A program made the translations under genes and the position numbers. Under the pieces are notes generated by a model. It made no database searches and was not told the DNA's origin. It was given only the letters and a program-made list of their open reading frames with translations. A stretch of DNA of 5,051 bases from Euzebyaceae bacterium (GTDB taxonomy: Bacteria; Actinomycetota; Nitriliruptoria; Euzebyales; Egibacteraceae), in contig JACCXR010000483.1 in NCBI GenBank assembly GCA_013696915.1, forward strand, positions 1-5,051. Reading direction: 5' to 3'. This document shows, piece by piece, positions 1 through 3,844 of this stretch. Every line of letters starts with the position of its first letter. Position 1 is the first letter of the stretch.

Positions 1-850
1 CCGCCTGGGCGGCGTTGCGGGCCGCCTCCTCCTGCTGCAGGGCGATCTCCCACTCGGCGAGCGGCTCGGTCTCGGGCGCGGTGGCGCGGGCGGCGACGGG
101 TGCCTGTGCCGCAGCCGCGGCGGCAGCCGCCTGCTCGGCGACGACGTCGTCTTTCGTGCGGCTGGCGCGGGCGACGTAGCCCTCGGCGCAGGCGTCGGCC
201 ATCAGCCGCGTGAGCAGGGCGCCCGACCGGATCGCGTCGTCGTTGCCGGGGATGATGAAGTCGATGACGTCCGGGTCGCAGTTGGTGTCGACGACGGCGA
301 CGACCGGGATGCCGAGGCGGTTCGCCTCCTTGACGGCGATGTGCTCCTTCACCGTGTCGACGACCCAGATCGCCGCGGGCAGCTTCTGCATCGTGCGGAT
401 CCCGCCGAGGTTGCGCTCGAGCTTCTCCTTCTCGCGGGAGAGCTGGAGGACCTCCTTCTTCGGGAGCACGTCGAGCATGCCCCCCGACTCCATCTCCTCG
501 AGCTCCTTCAGCCGCACGAGACGGGTCTTGATGGTCTCGAAGTTCGTGAGCATGCCGCCGAGCCAGCGGTAGTTCACGAAGGGCATGCCGACGCGCAGGG
601 CCTGCTGCTCGATGGCCTCCTGAGCCTGCTTCTTCGTCCCCACGAACAGGACGGTGCCGCCCTTGGCCACGGAGTCGCGGATGAAGTGGTACGCCTGCTC
701 GAGCATCCCGATCGACTGCTGGATGTCGATGATATAGATGCCGTTGCGCTCGGAGAAGATGAACCGCTTCATCTTCGGGTTCCAGCGGCGTGTCTGGTGC
801 CCGAAGTGGACGCCGGCTTCGAGGAGCTGGCGCATGCTGACGACCGACAT
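1..850 (-). CDS. rpsB: 30S ribosomal protein S2 (3' end outside window)
   Basis: S2 joins the 30S subunit late, on the solvent side near S1 and the anti-Shine-Dalgarno region. The frame is open from the ATG at 850 down to the window edge, giving 283 codons with no stop, so the C-terminus is missing. Visible hallmarks are LLEAGVHFGHQTRRWNPKM (residues 9-27), NGIYIIDIQQ (36-45), GTKKQAQ (71-77), the RWLGGMLTNF block (95-104), LGGIRKMQK (148-156), DTNCDPD (188-194) and PGNDDAIRS (201-209). The conserved fold ends near residue 225. It is followed by a low-complexity tail containing eight consecutive alanines (about residues 241-248) and many Ala and Glu residues, making the protein longer than the roughly 240-residue E. 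coli protein. Extended acidic or Ala-rich S2 tails are common in actinobacteria. The ATG at 850 is preferred over the in-frame ATG at 835 because an AAGGAT sequence sits 6 nt upstream. tsf is expected downstream, beyond the window. Identification is certain. Confidence 0.98.
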   Translation of the reverse strand, partial: MSVVSMRQLLEAGVHFGHQTRRWNPKMKRFIFSERNGIYIIDIQQSIGMLEQAYHFIRDSVAKGGTVLFVGTKKQAQEAIEQQALRVGMPFVNYRWLGGMLTNFETIKTRLVRLKELEEMESGGMLDVLPKKEVLQLSREKEKLERNLGGIRTMQKLPAAIWVVDTVKEHIAVKEANRLGIPVVAVVDTNCDPDVIDFIIPGNDDAIRSGALLTRLMADACAEGYVARASRTKDDVVAEQAAAAAAAAQAPVAARATAPETEPLAEWEIALQQEEAARNAAQA

Positions 851-856
851 GTCGAG

Positions 857-862
857 ATCCTT
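857..862 (-). promoter_or_regulatory. rpsB ribosome binding site
   Basis: The minus strand reads AAGGAT ending 6 nt before the ATG at 850. This is good complementarity at normal spacing, and it decides the start in favour of MSVVSMRQ over the internal methionine five residues later. A strong hairpin (869-885) begins only 6 nt further upstream, so structure could influence access to this site. Confidence 0.75.
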
Positions 863-868
863 GCTCTG

Positions 869-885
869 CCGTGGCCGGGCCACGG
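869..885 (-). other. Perfect hairpin next to the rpsB Shine-Dalgarno
   Basis: CCGTGGC (869-875) and GCCACGG (879-885) are perfect inverted repeats around a 3-nt loop, giving a 7-bp GC-rich stem. On the rpsB transcript the stem ends 6 nt upstream of the AAGGAT ribosome binding site and 18 nt upstream of the start codon. There is no T-run on either side, so it does not resemble a classical intrinsic terminator. It may be part of a regulatory leader, since ribosomal protein genes are often controlled by feedback on such leaders. That role is inferred; only the repeat is seen. Confidence 0.55.
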
Positions 886-913
886 ACTGCGGTTTGGCCT
901 CGCACGCGCCGGA

Positions 914-932
914 CCGCCGTCGACGACGGCGG
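914..932 (-). other. Perfect 8-bp hairpin in the rpsB upstream region
   Basis: CCGCCGTC (914-921) and GACGGCGG (925-932) pair perfectly around a 3-nt loop. The element lies 64 nt upstream of the rpsB start codon, between the other two hairpins of this leader. No U-tract follows on the minus strand. It could be a leader structure, or an actinobacterial terminator lacking a U-tract for the upstream M23 gene. Confidence 0.5.
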
Positions 933-1000
933 CACTGGGCCTTCCCCGCCCGCCTCGCGGCAGACGGGACCGCAGGCCCCGCGGCTCGTGCTGTGGAGTG

Positions 1001-1018
1001 GGCTGCCCGGGGGCAGCC
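1001..1018 (-). other. Perfect hairpin upstream of rpsB: leader element or U-less terminator
   Basis: GGCTGCC (1001-1007) and GGCAGCC (1012-1018) form a perfect 7-bp stem with a 4-nt loop, or 8 bp if the flanking C/G pair closes. It lies 80 nt downstream of the M23 stop and about 150 nt upstream of the rpsB start. It could end transcription of the M23 gene without a U-tract, or be the first hairpin of the rpsB leader if the candidate promoter at 1052-1081 is real. Confidence 0.45.
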
Positions 1019-1051
1019 GGAACGGCTCGGCGCATGGCCGGACCGTCGCCG

Positions 1052-1081
1052 ACGATACACGGGTGTCCCCGCCGCTGCCAC
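1052..1081 (-). promoter_or_regulatory. Candidate sigma-A-type promoter for rpsB
   Basis: On the minus strand GTGGCA (1076-1081) is separated by 18 nt from TATCGT (1052-1057). These match four of six positions each of the -35 (TTGACA) and -10 (TATAAT) consensus. Transcription would start near 1045 and give a leader of about 195 nt that includes all three hairpins. This is the best match I found by eye in the interval between the M23 gene and rpsB, but weak matches are easy to find by chance. Confidence 0.3.
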
Positions 1082-1097
1082 CGGCGCGCGCGTGGAA

Positions 1098-1562
1098 TCA
1101 GGCGGTGAGGTGGACCTCCCACGGTTGCAGCAGGCTCAGCGGGTCGATGTAGGCGCCGTCGAGCTTCGCTCCCCAGTCGAGGTGGGCCGCGGCAGGGGCG
1201 AGACGTCCAAGGACCCCGCCGCGCGCGACCCGATGCCCTGCGCCGACCACGCGCGGGTCAAGGAGCCCGTAGGTCGTCTCCAGGCCGCCGCCGTGCCGGA
1301 CGGTCACCCAGCCGGCGCCGGCGACCAGGCCGGAGAAGGCCACGACCCCGTCCAGGGCGCTGCGGACGGCGTCGCCGGGCGCGGCTTGAAGATCCACGCC
1401 CCGGTGGCCCGCCCCGTAGGGCGTGTCGGGGGGATCGAAGGGCCGCAGGACCGCGCCCGGCACAGGTCGCAGGGCGGCCGAACCATGGCGGGTCGCCTCC
1501 GCCGGCGGCGGGCCCGCCAGGAGCAGCAGCAACATCGACACCGCGAGGAACCGGCGGGCCAT
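1098..1562 (-). CDS. Secreted M23-family (LytM-like) peptidase domain protein with an altered active site
   Basis: This 154-residue protein starts with MARRFLAVSMLLLLLAG, a short basic N-terminus followed by a hydrophobic core and an AEA|T-like cleavage site near residue 23, so it is probably exported. The rest is a minimal M23 beta-barrel. HRGVD (about residues 53-57) matches the HxxxD zinc-binding motif, GDAVRSALDGVVAFSG and GGLETTYGLL are typical core strands, and VARGGVLGRL precedes the last motif. The family normally has HxH there, followed by [FW]G; here it is HLDWG (residues 127-131), so the second His, a zinc ligand, is Asp. Active M23 enzymes cut peptidoglycan cross-bridges, and degenerate ones often act as regulators or scaffolds. 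An M23 gene beside rpsB is a recurring actinobacterial arrangement. The start is set by GGAGG at 1571-1575, which lies 8 nt from the ATG at 1562. An upstream GTG (1571) and ATG (1568) overlap or crowd that site. Family call is firm; activity is uncertain. Confidence 0.88.
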   Translation of the reverse strand: MARRFLAVSMLLLLLAGPPPAEATRHGSAALRPVPGAVLRPFDPPDTPYGAGHRGVDLQAAPGDAVRSALDGVVAFSGLVAGAGWVTVRHGGGLETTYGLLDPRVVGAGHRVARGGVLGRLAPAAAHLDWGAKLDGAYIDPLSLLQPWEVHLTA

Positions 1563-1570
1563 CGGCATCA

Positions 1571-1575
1571 CCTCC
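1571..1575 (-). promoter_or_regulatory. Ribosome binding site of the M23 gene (decides the start)
   Basis: The minus strand has GGAGG followed by 8 nt and then ATG (1562). The upstream in-frame candidates are excluded: the GTG at 1571 overlaps the site and the ATG at 1568 is only 2 nt away. The protein therefore most likely begins MARRFLAV rather than MMPMARRF. Confidence 0.7.
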
Positions 1576-1646
1576 GCCGAGACCGTAGTCCCGAGGCCGG
1601 TCCCAGTGGCGAGTTTGGCCGGCTCGGCTGTGGATGACCGGCGGTG

Positions 1647-2519
1647 CTACCCCGCGGTGCGCGCGGTCAACTTGGAGCGCAGGCCGAGGACCGCCTTCGT
1701 GTGCAGCTGGCAGACCCGCGACTCGGTGACACCCAGGACCTCGCCGATCTGCGACAGGGTCATGCCCTCGAAGTAGTAGAGGACGACGACGGTCTTCTCC
1801 CGCTCCGTCATCCGGTTGATGGACTCGGCGAGCAGGGCGCGCATCTCGACGTCCTCGTAGCTCGCCGATGGATCGAGTGCCTTCGAGTCGGACAACGTGT
1901 CGACCAGGGACTGGCGATCGCTGTCATCGCTGGAGAACGACTCGTCCAGCGCCACCAGGGACGTCAGGGAGACTCTCTGGAGGGTGTCGCGCAGCCCCTT
2001 CAGGCTCACGCCGAGCTCCTTCGCCAGCTCGTTTTCGGTCGGGCTCCTCCGGAGCCGGACCTCCAGTGTCGTCATGGCCTTCTCGACGTCCCGGGCCTTC
2101 GAGCGCACGCTGCGGGGGATCCAGTCGATCGACCGCAGCTCGTCGATGATGGCGCCCTTTATCCGGGTGATGGCGTAGGTCTCGAACTTCACCGCCTTCG
2201 CCAGATCGAACTTTTCGATCGCGTCGATCAGCCCAAACATGCCGTAGGACACGAGATCGGCGTGTTCGATCGTCGGGGGGAGACCAACGGACACCCGGCC
2301 TGCCACGTACTTGACCAGCGGCGAGTACTGCAGGATCAGGCGTTCTCGGGCGTCTGGGTCACCCCTCGCCTTGTAGTGCTCCCACAGCCGGACCACATCG
2401 GGATCCACGGCGACCCGGCCCTGACCGCCAGGGGTTCCTCCGGCCGGGGTCGGCTCTGGCATTGCGGACAAACCGGATCCGATCGGCCCGCGGTCAGGCC
2501 CGGGGATGGGCGTGTTCAT
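1647..2519 (-). CDS. whiG: RNA polymerase sigma factor, FliA/WhiG (sigma-28) family
   Basis: This 290-residue sigma factor has regions 2, 3 and 4. Region 2 runs from about residue 45 to 130 and includes YSPLVKYVAGRV, DLVSYGMFGLIDAIEKFD (88-105) and KFETYAITRIKGAIIDELR (111-129). Region 3 includes DWIPRSVRSKARDVEKA (from 132) and SPTENELAKELGVS. Region 4 (about 235-285) carries EREKTVVVLYYFEGMTLSQ and the helix-turn-helix IGEVLGVTESRVCQLHTKA. Length and motifs fit WhiG, which controls sporulation in Streptomyces and is restrained by RsiG with c-di-GMP, and FliA, which drives flagellar genes. Which regulon applies here cannot be told from the window; whiG is used because the rpsB neighbourhood matches. 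The start is the ATG at 2519, giving a 44-residue Gly/Pro-rich N-terminal extension and a 26-nt overlap with xerC. No good Shine-Dalgarno precedes it, which suggests translational coupling. The internal ATG at 2462 is an alternative. No anti-sigma gene is visible alongside. Confidence 0.94.
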   Translation of the reverse strand: MNTPIPGPDRGPIGSGLSAMPEPTPAGGTPGGQGRVAVDPDVVRLWEHYKARGDPDARERLILQYSPLVKYVAGRVSVGLPPTIEHADLVSYGMFGLIDAIEKFDLAKAVKFETYAITRIKGAIIDELRSIDWIPRSVRSKARDVEKAMTTLEVRLRRSPTENELAKELGVSLKGLRDTLQRVSLTSLVALDESFSSDDSDRQSLVDTLSDSKALDPSASYEDVEMRALLAESINRMTEREKTVVVLYYFEGMTLSQIGEVLGVTESRVCQLHTKAVLGLRSKLTARTAG

Positions 2520-3411
2520 AACTGCTTCGCAAGTGCTCCCGCGAGACGTGAGTGTAGGTTTGCGTAGTCGACAGGGCAACGTGGCCGAGCAGTTCCTGCA
2601 CGCTGCGGAGGTCGGCTCCCCCTTCGAGCAGGTGCGTGGCGTAGCTGTGCCGCAGGACGTGCGGCGTGACGTGTCCAACGCCGGCCGCCGTGCCTGTCCG
2701 CTCGACCACGGTGTAGGCCTCGCGGGAGCTGATCCGGCCGCCGCGCCGCCCGAGGAAGAGCGCGCCGGCGGGGCTGCGCTCGGCCAGCAGCGCCGGACGG
2801 CCGTCGCGCAGCCAACGTTCGACCGCCACGCACGCGGGCTCGCCGAGAGGAACGATCCGGTCCTTCCTGCCCTTGCCGTGGAGCCGGATGAGGGCGGTCG
2901 CGAGATCCACCGCGTCGATGTCGAGCGCGACCGCCTCGCCGACCCGCGCACCGCTGGCGTAGAGCATCTCCAGCAGTGCCCGGTCGCGGAGTCCCTCTGC
3001 GGTCCCGGCGGGCGCGGCATCCAGGAGCCGTTCGACCTGGTCCCGCCGGAGGACCCTGGGCAGCGTCCGTCGCCCGCGCGGGCTGGCGAGCAGTGCCGCG
3101 GGGTCCGACGACAGCACCGCGCGCCGTGCCAGGAGCCCGAAGAAGCTGCGCGCGGCCGCCGCCTTGCGCGCCATCGACGCCCGCGCGTAGCCCTCACGCG
3201 CGAGGCCAGCCAGGTAGCGGCGCAGCACCAGCGGCGCGACCTCGTCGGGGTCGTCGATGCCGAACGACAGGCAGAAGCCCGCGATCTGGCGGGCGTCACG
3301 GAGATAGGCGCGGACGCTGTGGTCGGCGAGCATGCGCTCGTCGCGCAAATGGCCGGCGTAGAGGTCCAGGGCGTGGGCCCAAGCCGGCGGGAGACGGTCG
3401 GGCAGATCCAT
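2494..3411 (-). CDS. xerC: Tyrosine recombinase XerC
   Basis: This complete 305-residue tyrosine recombinase has the normal Xer length. With XerD it resolves chromosome dimers at dif during FtsK-driven segregation. The N-terminal SAM-like core-binding domain spans about residues 8-95 (ALDLYAGHLRDER, HSVRAYLRDARQIAGF, SMARKAAAARSFF). The catalytic domain spans about 115-300. All catalytic residues are visible: R156 in SGARVGE, K180 in HGKGRKDR, H251 and R254 in PHVLRHSYATHLLEGG, H277 in QELLGH, and the nucleophile Y286 in TTQTYTHVS. The ATG at 3411 has AGGGGG (3417-3422) 5 nt upstream, so the start is well supported. The gene overlaps the downstream sigma gene by 26 nt. XerC is chosen over XerD or a phage integrase because xerC lies near rpsB in mycobacteria, and there are no att sites or phage genes nearby. 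Recombinase identity is certain; the XerC assignment is very likely. Confidence 0.94.
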   Translation of the reverse strand: MDLPDRLPPAWAHALDLYAGHLRDERMLADHSVRAYLRDARQIAGFCLSFGIDDPDEVAPLVLRRYLAGLAREGYARASMARKAAAARSFFGLLARRAVLSSDPAALLASPRGRRTLPRVLRRDQVERLLDAAPAGTAEGLRDRALLEMLYASGARVGEAVALDIDAVDLATALIRLHGKGRKDRIVPLGEPACVAVERWLRDGRPALLAERSPAGALFLGRRGGRISSREAYTVVERTGTAAGVGHVTPHVLRHSYATHLLEGGADLRSVQELLGHVALSTTQTYTHVSREHLRSSYEHAHPRA

Positions 3412-3416
3412 TCACA

Positions 3417-3422
3417 CCCCCT
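3417..3422 (-). promoter_or_regulatory. xerC ribosome binding site
   Basis: AGGGGG on the minus strand ends 5 nt before the ATG at 3411, which supports that start. The operator-like inverted repeat at 3430-3458 begins only 8 nt further upstream. Anything binding or folding there on the transcript would be close to this site. Confidence 0.6.
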
Positions 3423-3429
3423 GACGCGT

Positions 3430-3458
3430 GAATCGCCGAGGCTCGTCCGAGGCGATTC
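3430..3458. repeat. Operator-like perfect inverted repeat upstream of xerC
   Basis: GAATCGCC (3430-3437) and GGCGATTC (3451-3458) are exact reverse complements separated by 13 nt, so equivalent positions in the half-sites are 21 bp apart, about two helical turns. The spacer itself contains CTCG/CGAG. The spacing suits a dimeric DNA-binding regulator, or the element may fold as a hairpin in the xerC mRNA leader just before the ribosome binding site. The AT-richer core of each arm (GAATC/GATTC) stands out in this GC-rich sequence. No regulator gene in the window is an obvious partner. Confidence 0.5.
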
Positions 3459-3727
3459 TCATGACCTCGGTGGTGGCGGCGCAGCGACCGCCCATCGGTT
3501 GCCGGGATGACTGACCATCGTCATGGCAATACGCACCGTGACAAGGGTGCGCGACCCACATGATCGCGTCAAGGGGCTTTCGGCGGTCGGCCGGAAGCAG
3601 GTCGCGTGGGTGGAGACGGCGTAATGGTATGGTCAACCTCGTGCTGGCTGGAAGGACTGCCGGCCGCCGAGCGGGGGGCAGGCGGTCGACTGCCTTGACC
3701 AGGCCGCGGGCATGCGGAAGGAATGTG

Positions 3728-3838
3728 ATGCAGACGCACCCGCCGAGGTGTGCTGATGCCACCCCCGCCCCGTCGTCGCGCCCGGACAACCGGCTCCCCG
3801 CAGATTCCAGCGACGTCGGCCCCGCCGTCGGAGCATAG
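3728..3838 (+). CDS. Possible 36-codon upstream ORF / leader peptide
   Basis: The ATG at 3728 follows a purine-rich GGAAGGA (3717-3723) and opens a frame of 36 codons, MQTHPPRCADATPAPSS onward, ending with TAG at 3836-3838. An in-frame GTG lies 3 nt earlier. The stop is only 6 nt before the ATG of the next gene (3845), and the GGAG that could serve that gene (3830-3833) lies inside the last codons, an arrangement that would allow translational coupling. The peptide itself is unremarkable, Pro/Ala/Asp-rich, with no membrane segment or known motif. It may be chance in GC-rich DNA. Confidence 0.2.
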   Translation: MQTHPPRCADATPAPSSRPDNRLPADSSDVGPAVGA

Positions 3839-3844
3839 CGGCGC

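Larger units (their letters stand above)
3412..3844. other. Divergent intergenic region between xerC and the DUF5667-like gene
   Basis: These 433 nt separate two divergent genes and should hold both promoters. Visible elements are the xerC ribosome binding site, the inverted repeat at 3430-3458, a short hairpin GCACC/GGTGC (3533-3537 and 3546-3550), and a possible upstream ORF ending at 3838. On the plus strand TATGGT (3628-3633) resembles a -10 box but has no convincing -35. On the minus strand TTGACG near 3573 and TTGTCA near 3541 resemble -35 boxes but lack good -10 partners. The open frames crossing this region read like low-complexity Arg/Ala/Pro sequence without recognisable domains. 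I see no tRNA or other recognisable RNA. Confidence 0.6.

Noticed and set aside
738..1637. A 299-residue open frame on the plus strand across rpsB, its leader and the M23 gene
   Set aside because: It is antisense to two recognisable genes and crosses the intergenic region, with no domain or plausible start.
1644..2567. A 307-residue open frame on the plus strand
   Set aside because: It lies antisense to the sigma factor gene, whose protein matches regions 2, 3 and 4 throughout. The antisense translation shows no domain and reflects GC-rich third positions.
1647..3299. A 550-residue minus-strand frame that could suggest a fusion of another domain to the sigma factor
   Set aside because: The part above 2519 is an off-frame reading of xerC, rich in Arg, Ser and Ala with no domain. 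The sigma protein starts at 2519 or slightly later.
2494..3411. Possible phage or integrative-element integrase
   Set aside because: The protein has normal Xer length and lies in the usual rpsB/sigma neighbourhood. There is no tRNA, att-like direct repeat or phage gene, so a housekeeping XerC is the better explanation.
2506..3510. A 334-residue open frame on the plus strand
   Set aside because: It is antisense to xerC, which has all catalytic residues. The plus-strand translation is low-complexity Arg/Ala/Gly sequence.
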